From contig CAZQQN010000008.1 of NCBI GenBank assembly GCA_964595485.1, positions 1 through 64,000 of the forward strand: a DNA stretch of 64,000 nucleotides. Direction: 5' to 3'. Under the pieces are notes generated by a model. It did not search any database, was not told where the DNA came from, and was given only the letters and a program-made list of their open reading frames with translations. The position numbers and the translations under genes were made by a program. This DNA is from CAZQQN01 sp964595485 (GTDB lineage: Bacteria > Bacteroidota > Bacteroidia > CAILMK01 > CAYYUA01). Position 1 is the stretch's first letter. Every line of letters starts with the position of its first letter. Shown piece by piece: positions 1 to 9,409 of the stretch.

Positions 1-66
1 AGATATAACCAGCTTGTATTTTTCTCAGGATTATTAAATGCTAATTTTTCAGAACTAGCCGATTAA
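1..66 (+). CDS. Possible 3' end of a gene cut by the window edge
   Basis: Frame 1 stays open from base 1 to a TAA at 64-66 and gives 21 residues ending FSELAD. The other two forward frames close within 36 bases. The stop lies 9 bp from the 3' end of the convergent metalloprotease gene, a normal spacing for two real genes. The piece is too short to name, and a chance open frame is possible. Confidence 0.3.
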   Translation, partial: RYNQLVFFSGLLNANFSELAD

Positions 67-75
67 GGTAACCTT

Positions 76-780
76 TTAATTGTCTGATACGCCCATGAAA
101 ATCATAACATAATAAAGCAATGTCAGCAGTGATGATAAAGCAGCTACTACATAAGTTTGTGCAGCGGCATTCAGGGCATCTTTAGCCATACCATGTTCTT
201 GTGGATCTGTCACATTGGCATTATCTAACCATTCAAGCCCGCGCCTGGTGGCATCAAATTCAACAGGTAAGGTGATGAACGAAAACAAAGTAGAAGCCGC
301 AAAAAGGATGATTCCTGCAAGCAATACATGAGGCACATTGAAAAGCATAATAGCAAAAATACCACCCATCAAAAGATAGGGCACAAATTGGTTACTGGCG
401 CTTACAACCGGTACAAGAGCAGACCTGAATTGAAGGAAAGCGTATTTATTAGCATGCTGAACAGCATGCCCGCATTCGTGCGCGGCAATGGCCGCTGCGG
501 CAATGCTTTTTCCATTGTATACCCCTTTGCTGAGGCTAACCGTTTTATTCATGGGGTTGTAGTGGTCGGTCAGCATGCCTTCGCCGGCCTGAACCTTAAC
601 ATCATCAATGCCTTTCTCCCGCAGCATGCGCTCAGCAACTTCCTTTCCGCTCATACCATTGGCAAGAGGGGTTTCTGAGTATTTCTTGAACTTTTTCTTG
701 AATTTACTTTGAACACGCCAGCTCATCAAGCCGATCACCACCATCAACAGTATCGGTCCTAAAAATCCAAATCCAAACAT
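76..780 (-). CDS. YugP-type membrane zinc metalloprotease
   Basis: This 234-residue protein matches the YugP family of putative neutral zinc metallopeptidases in length and layout. One membrane segment lies near residues 5-21, and hydrophobic segments follow at about 133-150, 152-172 and 212-231. The zinc motif HECGH is at residues 101-105, in the context AAHECGHAVQH. A conserved acidic segment, VEFDATRR, follows near 173-180 and probably supplies the third metal ligand. The active site would sit at the cytoplasmic membrane. The ATG start directly precedes the first hydrophobic segment. The substrate is unknown; the family call is firm, the role is not. Confidence 0.9.
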   Translation of the reverse strand: MFGFGFLGPILLMVVIGLMSWRVQSKFKKKFKKYSETPLANGMSGKEVAERMLREKGIDDVKVQAGEGMLTDHYNPMNKTVSLSKGVYNGKSIAAAAIAAHECGHAVQHANKYAFLQFRSALVPVVSASNQFVPYLLMGGIFAIMLFNVPHVLLAGIILFAASTLFSFITLPVEFDATRRGLEWLDNANVTDPQEHGMAKDALNAAAQTYVVAALSSLLTLLYYVMIFMGVSDN

Positions 781-833
781 GAGCTTTTTTAATTTAAGTT
801 AAACAAGTATCGTGCAAATCTGTCTTCAAGCGC

Positions 834-992
834 TTAAAAGATGAATTTGAACGCCATAATGATGAGGGCTATGATAAAAACAAAAATGGAAATCCGATTA
901 ATTCCATGCATCATTTTAAGGTTTACATTGCCCTTGGCTTTCGTTTCTTCTTTGTTAAAAGTAATATAGCCCAGAATTTTACGAAATATCAT
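834..992 (-). CDS. Small single-pass membrane protein, 52 residues
   Basis: The protein has a charged N-terminal half with the segment KGNVNLKMMHGIN, then one C-terminal membrane helix (about residues 34-52) ending at the stop. The open frame extends upstream to 1061, but a complete promoter lies inside that extension, with its -7 element only 5 bp before the ATG at 992. I therefore chose 992 as the start. It resembles short conserved Bacteroidota proteins of unknown function, possibly the DUF6728 group. I recall that family only loosely, so the name is tentative. No function can be inferred. Confidence 0.65.
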   Translation of the reverse strand: MIFRKILGYITFNKEETKAKGNVNLKMMHGINRISIFVFIIALIIMAFKFIF

Positions 993-997
993 AGCCT

Positions 998-1027
998 CAA
1001 ATTTACTGGTGTACACTCGATAAACAA
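998..1027 (-). promoter_or_regulatory. Bacteroidota promoter for the 52-residue protein
   Basis: Read on the minus strand, TTG (1027-1025) is followed after 19 bp by TAAATTTG (1005-998), a match to the Bacteroidota -33/-7 consensus TTG-N17-23-TAnnTTTG. The ATG at 992 begins 5 bp beyond, so the transcript would have almost no leader. Confidence 0.6.
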
Positions 1028-1096
1028 TAATGGTTAAACTCGGTTCATGGCTGTTAGCCATTTATCATTAAACCAATAAAGGCTTTGTTTTAATGT

Positions 1097-1104
1097 TAAC
1101 TTTG
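1097..1104 (+). promoter_or_regulatory. -7 element upstream of priA
   Basis: TAACTTTG fits TAnnTTTG and lies 27 bp before the priA ATG. No correctly spaced -33 TTG is evident. Confidence 0.45.
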
Positions 1105-1131
1105 TCTTTTTAAAGCATAAGAAAAAATTCA

Positions 1132-3624
1132 ATGCAAACTGGTCTTCAATTCAATAATCCCCAAGAAAAAGAAGAGCGGCAGACCTGGTTTGTCAATGTT
1201 ATATTACCCTTTTCCCTGGCTAAACCTTTTACATACCGTGTTCCAGTTGACATGGCCGGGGAAATATCCTTAGGTAAGCGGGTGATTGTGCAATTCGGCC
1301 GAAAGAAGATCTACACAGCCTTAATCTATGAATGTCATCAAACGCCACCTAAGCAGTATACCGCCAAATACCTCTTGGGCATTCTTGACGATACACCCAT
1401 TGTTCATCCCAAGCAATTGGCGTTTTGGGATTGGATAGCTGATTACTACTGTGCCCCGATTGGCAGTGTAATGGATGCAGCTTTGCCGGCAAACCTGAAA
1501 CTGGAGAGCGAAACAAAGATATCCATTAACCCATCGGCAACTCCGGAGGAAGAGAAGTTGGATAAACAGGAATGGCAATTATTGGAAGCCCTGAAAGAAC
1601 AAGGGGAAATGCCATTGAGTGCCTTGGAGACATTTCTTAATAAGCGCTCTATTTTTTCCGTTATTCAATCAATGCATGAAAAATCCCTCATACAACTAAA
1701 AGATGAAATACAAAGGGCCTATAAGCCAAAAAAGAAAACTTTTGTAAGGCTTAACCCAGCGTTCAATGACCAGGAATCCCTGAAAGCCCTGTTTGGCGAA
1801 TTGGCGAATTCGCCTAAGCAAATTGACCTACTGATGGCCTACCAGGTTTTAGCGAAAGCCAATGCCCATGTTGGGAAAAAAGAACTTGCCGAAAAAGCCG
1901 GGACCACCTACAACCCCATTAAGTCATTAGCAGAGAAAGAAATCCTGGAACTATACGAAAAAGAGCTGGAGCGACTGGAATGGGAAGAGCCAGAGCAAGT
2001 CACATTTGATCTCAATAAAGACCAGGAAAGGGCCTATTCTGAAATCAAACAATCCTTTCAGCAGTATTCAACGGTTCTTTTGTATGGAGTTACGGGAAGT
2101 GGCAAAACCCACCTCTACATGAACCTGATTGAAGAAGCCATGAATAAGGGGCAGCAGGCACTCTACCTGGTACCGGAAATTGCCCTAACCACCCAGCTCA
2201 TCAGAAGGCTTAGGAATTATTTCGGAAATGCCATAGGCATCTACCATTCTCGTTTCAGTGCCAATGAACGCGTTGAGATCTGGCACAAAGTCCTGAACGG
2301 AGATTACAAAGTAGTACTTGGGGTACGCTCAGCGCTTTTCCTGCCTTTCCAGGATCTTGATCTAATCGTGGTGGATGAGGAACATGAAAGCACCTTTAAG
2401 CAAAACAATCCGGCACCCCGTTACCATGCAAGGGATTCAGCCATTTACATGAGTTACCTTTTTGGTGGAAAAACGCTTCTGGGAACGGGTACGCCATCTT
2501 TTGAGAGTTTCTTCAATGCCAGGAGCGGTAAATTTGGTTTAGTGCAACTGAGCAAACGTTTTGGGGATATCCTGATGCCCAACATTGAGGTGGTTGATCT
2601 CAGGAAAGAATACAAGCAAAACAAGATGAAGAGCGAGTTTAGCTCAGCGCTTTTCAATGGCATGCAGGCCAATCTGAACGATGGCTTTCAGAACATCCTT
2701 TTCCAAAACCGGCGGGGCTATTCACCCTTCATCCAATGCCAGACCTGTGGTTGGGTACCGGAATGCCAGCACTGTGATATAAGCCTTACCTACCATAAAT
2801 ATTACAAAGAGATCCGCTGCCACTTATGTGGGTACCGGGAACCCAATCCCGGGAAATGCCGGGCATGCGGAAGTACTGAACTGAAAATGCGTGGATTCGG
2901 TACCGAAAAATTAGAGGATGATTTGAAAGCGCTTTTCCCGGATAACAATATATTAAGGCTTGACCAGGATACCACCACCAGGGCAAACGCTTTCCAGCAA
3001 ATCATTAGTGAATTTGAAAACGGCAAGGCTGGTATTTTAGTAGGAACCCAAATGGTAACAAAAGGCTTGGATTTTGAAAATGTCCGTTTGGTGGGTATCG
3101 TCAGTGCTGACCAAATGCTCAAATACCCCGATTTCCGTGCCAATGAGAGGAGTTTCCAGCTCATGCTTCAGGTAAGCGGGCGTTCCGGAAGGAAAAACAA
3201 GCAAGGTGAAGTGGTGATCCAGACTTTCTTACCTGAGCACCCCATCTTTGAATTTCTTAAGAAGTATGATTACGAAGGGTTCTATGAACACGAGATCCAT
3301 GAGAGGCTGCAATTTAAGTATCCCCCTTTTTTCCGGTTAGTCCAGCTTCACCTCAAAGCCAAAGACTTGCAAAACATTAAGCAGGGGGCCAGTGTATTGG
3401 CTAACCGGCTAAGGCAACATTTCGGAGAGCGGGTTCTCGGTCCGGAGTTACCACCCGTTATGCGGATAAAAAACCAATACCTGATGAACATACTGATCAA
3501 GTTTGAGCGGAAAAATTTTGACCTGCAATCAGCCAAGCACCAAATGATGGATACCATAGCCAATTTTCAGAAAGAAGCCGACCATAAAAATATCCGGATT
3601 AACATAGATGTAGACCCACTCTGA
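1132..3624 (+). CDS. priA: Primosomal helicase PriA
   Basis: PriA restarts stalled replication forks by binding fork DNA and loading the replicative helicase through the primosome. The 830-residue protein opens with the PriA DNA-binding segment (FVNVILPFSLAKPFTYRVP near residues 20-38). The SF2 helicase core follows, with Walker A GVTGSGKT at about 320-327 and a DEEH box near 414. A zinc-binding region of paired cysteines (CQTCGWVPECQHC, CHLCG, CRAC) spans roughly 537-580. The second helicase lobe contains GTQMVTKGLDF and QVSGRSGR. The protein is somewhat longer than the roughly 730-residue enterobacterial form, owing to linker sequence around 135-300. The ATG start places the DNA-binding domain correctly. 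Confidence 0.98.
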   Translation: MQTGLQFNNPQEKEERQTWFVNVILPFSLAKPFTYRVPVDMAGEISLGKRVIVQFGRKKIYTALIYECHQTPPKQYTAKYLLGILDDTPIVHPKQLAFWDWIADYYCAPIGSVMDAALPANLKLESETKISINPSATPEEEKLDKQEWQLLEALKEQGEMPLSALETFLNKRSIFSVIQSMHEKSLIQLKDEIQRAYKPKKKTFVRLNPAFNDQESLKALFGELANSPKQIDLLMAYQVLAKANAHVGKKELAEKAGTTYNPIKSLAEKEILELYEKELERLEWEEPEQVTFDLNKDQERAYSEIKQSFQQYSTVLLYGVTGSGKTHLYMNLIEEAMNKGQQALYLVPEIALTTQLIRRLRNYFGNAIGIYHSRFSANERVEIWHKVLNGDYKVVLGVRSALFLPFQDLDLIVVDEEHESTFKQNNPAPRYHARDSAIYMSYLFGGKTLLGTGTPSFESFFNARSGKFGLVQLSKRFGDILMPNIEVVDLRKEYKQNKMKSEFSSALFNGMQANLNDGFQNILFQNRRGYSPFIQCQTCGWVPECQHCDISLTYHKYYKEIRCHLCGYREPNPGKCRACGSTELKMRGFGTEKLEDDLKALFPDNNILRLDQDTTTRANAFQQIISEFENGKAGILVGTQMVTKGLDFENVRLVGIVSADQMLKYPDFRANERSFQLMLQVSGRSGRKNKQGEVVIQTFLPEHPIFEFLKKYDYEGFYEHEIHERLQFKYPPFFRLVQLHLKAKDLQNIKQGASVLANRLRQHFGERVLGPELPPVMRIKNQYLMNILIKFERKNFDLQSAKHQMMDTIANFQKEADHKNIRINIDVDPL

Positions 3625-3675
3625 TTACCATACACCTTGATGTTGATAAACAACCCAAAAACGTCAGAACGCTTT

Positions 3676-4188
3676 TCAGCGTGCGCCGCATTCGGAAGAC
3701 TCGACCCTGGTCATTGAGTACTCATTTTTAGATTCTTTGCCTTCATTTTCCCCCGACCAAATGGACTTTAAATTTTCGCCTTGTTTTTCTAACCGTATGG
3801 CATTCGGAAACCTGGCTTCAGGATTTTTGAATACAGCTTTGTTTTTACTGATCTTATCCAATTGGTACCCAACAGGCGATTTTTCAGCTGATCGCCTAAG
3901 TTTAAGAATAATATTACCGTCTGTGCTTTCAATCTTAAACGCCCGGATGCCGGTTGTATCATTTTTGTTAATAAAGTAGGTTGTACCGTTTAAGCTTTGG
4001 CTACTTAATTGTTTCCAGGTAGTCTTAATTTTTGTATCATTTTTATTACCTGTCCATTCTCCTTTCAGCCATTTAAGGTCTTTAACCTCTGCATTCTTAA
4101 CCGATAAACCATTACAGCCTACAAACCCTGCAATGATAGCAACTGAACTTAACAATGAGATAAGCGCTTTTCCTTTTTTTAAATACAT
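3676..4188 (-). CDS. Small lipoprotein, possibly DUF6265-like
   Basis: The 170-residue protein starts with a lipoprotein signal: a basic start MYLKKGK, a hydrophobic stretch and a lipobox ending at Cys25 (FVGC). The mature part begins with a segment LKWLKGEWTG, followed by alternating short strands. This recalls small beta-barrel lipocalin-like or DUF6265-type proteins, a comparison made from memory. It probably sits on the periplasmic face of a membrane. It converges with priA 51 bp away and diverges from the helicase gene. Function unknown. Confidence 0.75.
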   Translation of the reverse strand: MYLKKGKALISLLSSVAIIAGFVGCNGLSVKNAEVKDLKWLKGEWTGNKNDTKIKTTWKQLSSQSLNGTTYFINKNDTTGIRAFKIESTDGNIILKLRRSAEKSPVGYQLDKISKNKAVFKNPEARFPNAIRLEKQGENLKSIWSGENEGKESKNEYSMTRVESSECGAR

Positions 4189-4231
4189 AGTGATTCCGTT
4201 CCCTTTAATTTCCTTTAAAAATTATTTAATC

Positions 4232-4239
4232 CAAAATTA
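4232..4239 (-). promoter_or_regulatory. -7 element for the lipoprotein gene
   Basis: The plus strand reads CAAAATTA, so the minus strand reads TAATTTTG, a match to TAnnTTTG. It lies 43 bp before the lipoprotein ATG. No well-spaced -33 TTG is visible. Confidence 0.4.
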
Positions 4240-4428
4240 CAGACTTATGGTGACTTTGAAAACCATATGTTCCAACACTAATTGAATGAAAAAGTTTAAA
4301 CCTATTAATTGCAGGGGATTAGAAGCATAAGAACAAGTTATGGTTCAACCGTTCTCGAGCATTTATAATTGTTGATCCTTCAGGTTAATTTCGTTTTTTC
4401 AAGACTGGTTTTTACTCTTGCGTAGCGT

Positions 4429-4436
4429 TACCTTTG
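4429..4436 (+). promoter_or_regulatory. -7 element immediately before the SF1 helicase gene
   Basis: TACCTTTG fits TAnnTTTG and ends 10 bp before the TTG start at 4447. This supports the TTG start and implies a very short mRNA leader. Confidence 0.5.
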
Positions 4437-4446
4437 CAAAAAAACA

Positions 4447-6435
4447 TTGGAAACCCCTCATTTTTACAACTTCAAACCCTACAAAACACATTTTCAGGAT
4501 CTCATTGAATTAGAGCGGAAAGAAGAGATTAGCCGGCACATGGGGGAAATCAAACAAATGACCCCTCAAAAAAGGGAAAAAGCCGGCCGGGCTATCCTTG
4601 AACTTAGCGGACGGGATGCCGGCAAAGGATTAGGTGGTACCCATCTCATCAAATTTGTACGGAATGGGGGACTTCCCAAAAACGAACTGGCAGTAGGGGA
4701 TCTGGTAATTATAAGTACAGGGAACCCAGATGGACAGGAACCTCAGGGCACCATTACTGAAAAAACCAATTTTTCTATTACGGTCGCCTTCAATAATAAG
4801 CCTCCCTCCTATGTTTACAAAAAGAACCTCCGGTTAGACCTGTTTGCCAATGACATCAGTTATCAACGCATGCTTGAGGCGCTTAAAGCCCTTAAAAAAA
4901 ACAATGTCTTACAAAACCTGCTGACAGAAAGGCTTCAACCTAACCAGGCAAATGACCATACGGCTGAATGGATTAATACCGAACTAAACGAATCTCAAAA
5001 AACAGCAGTCAAAGCCTCTCTGCAATCGCGGGATTGTTTTCTGATACACGGTCCGCCGGGAACAGGCAAGACTACAACACTCGTGGAAACAATTATCCAG
5101 CATGCTCGATCCGGAGACAGGTTATTGGCAACAGCAGATTCTAACACAGCCGTTGACAACCTGGTAGAAAAACTCAATGCCCAGGGCTGTAAAGTTATCC
5201 GCCTCGGTAATCCAGCCAGGATAAACCTGGATTTGGTTAACCACTCACTGGATTATTTACTACAGTTCGAGGCGGATTTCAAGGAAGCCAAAAGCCTGTG
5301 GGAGCGCATTGACGAGCTTAAAGAAAAACAGAAAAATCATCAGCCGGCTACGGGGCAGAGTCGTAGAGGTCTAAGGGATTCCCAGATCAAAAGATTGGCA
5401 GAGGAAGATAAGACCTCGCGAGGCATTCCGCCGGGCAAAATGAAGGCCATGGCCAAATGGCTAAAAATCCAGGATGAAATCAGTGAAATGGCGGACCAGG
5501 CACTGGCATTAGAAAACCAAGCAACTAACCGGCTATTGACTGAGACGGAGGTCATTTGCGCTACCAATGCAACAGCGGGTAGCAATATCCTGGAAGGTTA
5601 TCAGTTCGAAACTATTTGTATTGATGAAGCCACTCAGTCCATTGAACCAGCATGCCTGATTCCCATGGTAAAGGGTAAAAAGTTTATCATGGCCGGAGAT
5701 CATAAACAATTACCACCAACCGTGCTGAACCAGCAAGCCCAACCTTATTTACAATTCAGCCTTTTTGAGCGCTTAATGGCCATTTATGGTCAAAGTATAA
5801 AAGCCATGCTCACAGTTCAGTACCGAATGCATCAAGCGATCATGTCATTCCCCAACCATAAGTTCTACGAAGGCTCATTACAAGCCCATGAAACAGTTGC
5901 TGAACATACCCTGGCTGACCTTCCTATAGCTTCCAGCGGGGCTGCTGAGAACTATGATTGGCAAGAAAAATCCATTGCCGCCAATCCTGTTAATATCTTT
6001 CTGAATACAGGCCATCACCACTTTGAGGAGCAGGTAGCTAAATCTTTTTCATACCGCAATAAAAAGGAAGCAGAAATAGTCAAAGATGTGGCTGAAAAGT
6101 TACTAAACTGCGGCATAGAACCCCAACAAATCGGTATCATTTCCCCTTACACAGATCAGGTAGAACTTATCAAAACCTGGATGGACAATCCTGATCGCCT
6201 GGAAATCAAAACCGTTGATGGCTTTCAGGGCAGGGAAAAAGAGGTCATTATCCTTTCATTTGTGAGGTCCAATGAAGACAATCGCATTGGTTTTTTAACC
6301 GATTACCGGCGTTTGAATGTGGCCATTACAAGAGCAAGGCGTAAACTTATCATGACAGGTGATGCCACCCAATTGAATGAAAACGAGGTTTACCAGGAAT
6401 TGCTAAGTGAGGTTGAGAAAATATCAATAACCTAA
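4447..6435 (+). CDS. SF1 helicase/ATPase of the SMUBP-2 (IGHMBP2) type
   Basis: This is an Upf1-like superfamily 1B helicase of 662 residues, probably unwinding RNA or DNA 5'-3' in the cytoplasm. Motifs in order are Walker A HGPPGTGKTTT (near 200), Walker B with CIDEATQS (near 391), motif III GDHKQLPPT, motif IV QYRMHQAI (near 457), motif V TVDGFQGREKEV (near 588) and motif VI LNVAITRARRK (near 620). The beta-barrel region before Walker A (about 60-135) is typical of SMUBP-2 proteins. The start is TTG; the next in-frame ATG, 31 codons later, would cut the conserved N-terminal helix LIELERKEEI. The cellular substrate of bacterial members is unknown. Confidence 0.92.
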   Translation: METPHFYNFKPYKTHFQDLIELERKEEISRHMGEIKQMTPQKREKAGRAILELSGRDAGKGLGGTHLIKFVRNGGLPKNELAVGDLVIISTGNPDGQEPQGTITEKTNFSITVAFNNKPPSYVYKKNLRLDLFANDISYQRMLEALKALKKNNVLQNLLTERLQPNQANDHTAEWINTELNESQKTAVKASLQSRDCFLIHGPPGTGKTTTLVETIIQHARSGDRLLATADSNTAVDNLVEKLNAQGCKVIRLGNPARINLDLVNHSLDYLLQFEADFKEAKSLWERIDELKEKQKNHQPATGQSRRGLRDSQIKRLAEEDKTSRGIPPGKMKAMAKWLKIQDEISEMADQALALENQATNRLLTETEVICATNATAGSNILEGYQFETICIDEATQSIEPACLIPMVKGKKFIMAGDHKQLPPTVLNQQAQPYLQFSLFERLMAIYGQSIKAMLTVQYRMHQAIMSFPNHKFYEGSLQAHETVAEHTLADLPIASSGAAENYDWQEKSIAANPVNIFLNTGHHHFEEQVAKSFSYRNKKEAEIVKDVAEKLLNCGIEPQQIGIISPYTDQVELIKTWMDNPDRLEIKTVDGFQGREKEVIILSFVRSNEDNRIGFLTDYRRLNVAITRARRKLIMTGDATQLNENEVYQELLSEVEKISIT

Positions 6436-6550
6436 AAAATTATTCAAACGCTGTACAGGTGGGGCAATTGATTATTTAAGCATAACTAAACCACCCTTCC
6501 CCTTATGCCGGGAAAGGATCGTTATTACCACAAAGGTTGTTTTTTACTTT

Positions 6551-8344
6551 TTATTGGATATTAAAATCATAGGGCATTAGCATGTAAACCCCATTGCCTT
6601 CCTCTTTCAACAATCGAAGGCGGTCGTATTGATCGAGCTTTTGCTTAACCTCGCTACTAAAAAAACGATTTGATAGAGAAGCAGAAAAATCACTCATGAA
6701 GCGTTCAATAGGATCTTCAAGTTCCGGAAATTCTTCAATCTCAAAATTTTCTAAATCTGCTTTATCAGCTGCCATTTCAATAGCATTTTCAAAACCCCCA
6801 AGGGCATCAACCAACCCTACTTCTTTTGCATCTTCACCGGACCATACCCGGCCCTGGGCTAAGGAATCCACCATGCTTTTTGCCATCCCGCGCCCTTCAG
6901 ATACCCGGGAGAGAAAATCATCATAGGATTTCATGATAAGGTCATTGATGATGGTTTTTTCTTTTTCTGTAATAGGTCGGTTGGGATTACCCAGGTCAGC
7001 ATATTCACCTTTTTTGACCCTGTCAAAGGTTACCCCGGTTTTATCATTCCAGAATTTCTTCCAGTCGAACAAAATCCCTATAACACCGATAGAACCTGTA
7101 ATGGTATTCGGTTGGGCCATGATGGTGTCAGCAGGGGCAGCTATGTAATAACCCCCTGAAGCTGCTACATTGCCCATTGAAACGATTACCGGCTTCTCTT
7201 TGGTGGTAAGGGATACTTCCCGCCAAATGATATCAGACGCTAATGCACTGCCACCCGGCGAATTGATCCTTAAAACTATGGATTTGACATCTTCATCCTC
7301 CCTGGCGTTTTCGAGGGCATCGGTTAAACTGGCCGAACCGATGGATTGCCTATCCCCTTCCCCTGTACTGATTCCACCAGTCGCATAAACAATCGCAACC
7401 TCATTCTCTGCATCAGCATCATCAAGCTCAGGGGCATCCGTGTAGTCTTTAAGGGTTACTTTGTTAAGCTCATCTTCTTTTTGGTTAGTCCGGGTTTTGA
7501 TAAGGTTATCCATTTCATCCCTGTAAACAAGCTTATCAACAAACCCGTACTCACGAGCATCTTCAGCCTCCCTTACCGCCACTTCATCCCTTAAATTTTT
7601 CAGTTTGCTAACATTGATGCCGCGTGTTTCCGAAATGGATCGTAGGAAATGATCATCCATAGTGGTTAGCAGGGCATCAATTTGCTTACGGTTAGGTTCG
7701 GTCATTTTTTTATGCGAAAATGATTCAGCGGCACTTTTGAATTTACCTGCCTTGAAAACGTGAGGGGTAATGCCTAACTTATCAAAAAGTCCTTTGTAAA
7801 AAACCATTTCTGAATTCATCCCGGTAAACTGCATCATGCCTTCCTTCTGAAGAAAGATACTGTCAGCCAGGTTACTAAGGTAATACCCTTTTTGGGTGAT
7901 CACATTTCCATAGGCATAGATGAACTTATCGGTTTCTTGTTTAAATTCTTTGAGCTCGTTACGGATGCTCTGAAGGTTAGCATAGCTGGTACGCACCAAA
8001 CTGGGTTCTAAAAGAATGCCTTCGATTTCATCATCCCGTTTGGCTTTTTCAATGTTATTCAAAACCTCCCTGATAGAAATCGCGGTTGGTTGATCCTGAA
8101 GTAGCTTCTGAAAGCGTTTAAAAGGATCATCGCTTGTTCTTTCTTTAATGGGGTAATCCAATTTAACTTGTAGGACGCTATTATCCTCAATATCCACCTC
8201 TTTTGTTTTATTAAAATCACCTGCCATTGACATAACACTTCCCACACTAACGAGGAAAAATATGGTAAATATGATACCAATAATAATGTTAGCCAGGAAA
8301 AAACCTACCATACTGGCGAGGGTGTATTTCAGAAAATCTTTCAT
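6551..8344 (-). CDS. sppA: Signal peptide peptidase SppA, 67K type
   Basis: SppA is a membrane-anchored serine protease that degrades leftover signal peptides. The 597-residue protein has an N-terminal membrane anchor (about 4-38) and two tandem S49 peptidase domains, as in the long enterobacterial form. The Ser-Lys dyad is divided between them: Lys203 in GKFKSAAE and Ser396 in AASGGYY, close to Lys209 and Ser409 of E. coli. I chose the ATG at 8344 because the frame's upstream extension adds 13 residues before a good anchor sequence. Cytoplasmic tails flank no other gene of the pathway. Confidence 0.96.
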   Translation of the reverse strand: MKDFLKYTLASMVGFFLANIIIGIIFTIFFLVSVGSVMSMAGDFNKTKEVDIEDNSVLQVKLDYPIKERTSDDPFKRFQKLLQDQPTAISIREVLNNIEKAKRDDEIEGILLEPSLVRTSYANLQSIRNELKEFKQETDKFIYAYGNVITQKGYYLSNLADSIFLQKEGMMQFTGMNSEMVFYKGLFDKLGITPHVFKAGKFKSAAESFSHKKMTEPNRKQIDALLTTMDDHFLRSISETRGINVSKLKNLRDEVAVREAEDAREYGFVDKLVYRDEMDNLIKTRTNQKEDELNKVTLKDYTDAPELDDADAENEVAIVYATGGISTGEGDRQSIGSASLTDALENAREDEDVKSIVLRINSPGGSALASDIIWREVSLTTKEKPVIVSMGNVAASGGYYIAAPADTIMAQPNTITGSIGVIGILFDWKKFWNDKTGVTFDRVKKGEYADLGNPNRPITEKEKTIINDLIMKSYDDFLSRVSEGRGMAKSMVDSLAQGRVWSGEDAKEVGLVDALGGFENAIEMAADKADLENFEIEEFPELEDPIERFMSDFSASLSNRFFSSEVKQKLDQYDRLRLLKEEGNGVYMLMPYDFNIQ

Positions 8345-8601
8345 AAAGTAAGCGTATTTTAATGTTAACCATGCAAATGTCAACTTTTATAAGCAATTTC
8401 GAAAACCTTTTAATACTAGCGTTTAATCATGGCAAGCTTTGTCTGCTATTCAATGTTGGAGAGGTCTTTAAGCAATTTTGTAAAATCATTTTATTCCGGC
8501 ATTAATAACAGGTTACCAATTTTGAAGGGCTTCAGGTAGTACGCCACAGTAAATAAGCCGATCCGAAAAGTGTTGAATTTTCCGAAAGCTAAATGTTTGC
8601 C

Positions 8602-8609
8602 TAATTTTG
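8602..8609 (+). promoter_or_regulatory. -7 element for the ABC ATPase gene
   Basis: TAATTTTG fits TAnnTTTG and lies 20 bp before the TTG start of the ABC transporter ATPase. No -33 element with good spacing was found. Confidence 0.4.
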
Positions 8610-8629
8610 CGCACTAAAGCTTAAAAATT

Positions 8630-9304
8630 TTGATAACAGCCAATAATATCCATAAAAAGTTCAGCACTGTTGAAGTGCTGAAAGGGGTTACACTGACTAT
8701 CCAATCCTCTGAAGTGGTTTCGATAACGGGTCCATCAGGAGCGGGTAAAACAACTTTACTCCAAATTTTAGGAACGCTTGATTACCCGGATGAAGGAGAA
8801 ATCCAGATGAAGGGTACGCCTGTTTCGGCTTTGAAAGGCAATGCCTTATCGCAATTCCGTAACCAAAACATTGGCTTTATTTTTCAATTTCACCATCTCC
8901 TGCCAGAGTTTAGCGCCCTGGAGAACGTTGCCATTCCCACTTTTATCCAAGGTATGTCCAAAAAAGCCGGCTACCAAAAAGCAGAGGAATTATTGAACTA
9001 TTTAGGTTTGGAAAACAGGTTAAACCACAAGCCCTCCACCCTATCCGGAGGTGAACAGCAAAGGGTTGCCGTAGCAAGAGCGCTGGTTAATAACCCCTCT
9101 GTTATCCTGGCGGATGAGCCTTCCGGTAACCTGGATAGCCAGACTGCTGAAGACTTGCATAACCTGTTTTTCCGTTTAAGAAAGGAAATGGGCCAAACTT
9201 TTGTAATCGTTACTCATAACCAGGAATTGGCTAAAATGGCGGATAGGAGACTCCACATGGTAGATGGTATATTTGAGGGCGAAGATATTCCAGAAACTGC
9301 TTGA
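8630..9304 (+). CDS. lolD: ABC transporter ATPase, LolD type
   Basis: This 224-residue ATPase belongs to the MacB/LolD/FtsE group. It has Walker A GPSGAGKT (34-41), the signature LSGGEQQ (138-144), Walker B VILADEP (158-164), the D-loop sequence GNLDS and the switch histidine in VTHN. LolD powers release of lipoproteins from the inner membrane towards the outer membrane. The partner permeases LolC/E are not next to it, so assignment to Lol rather than another MacB-type exporter rests on similarity alone. The start is TTG; no ATG lies close enough to preserve the first beta strand. It precedes glycyl-tRNA synthetase by 105 bp. Confidence 0.85.
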   Translation: MITANNIHKKFSTVEVLKGVTLTIQSSEVVSITGPSGAGKTTLLQILGTLDYPDEGEIQMKGTPVSALKGNALSQFRNQNIGFIFQFHHLLPEFSALENVAIPTFIQGMSKKAGYQKAEELLNYLGLENRLNHKPSTLSGGEQQRVAVARALVNNPSVILADEPSGNLDSQTAEDLHNLFFRLRKEMGQTFVIVTHNQELAKMADRRLHMVDGIFEGEDIPETA

Positions 9305-9409
9305 CATTGAATAATAGATACCATGGCATTTAGGTGCTCAAGGTTTAATCTACCTCCCAATAAAAATTAAAGGAACTCTCAAAACAAAAAGGGTAAAAAA
9401 ACTGCTAAC

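Noticed and set aside
2802..3164. Minus-strand frame of 120 codons inside priA
   Set aside because: The priA zinc-binding and helicase motifs occupy the other strand, and the antisense product has no recognisable features.
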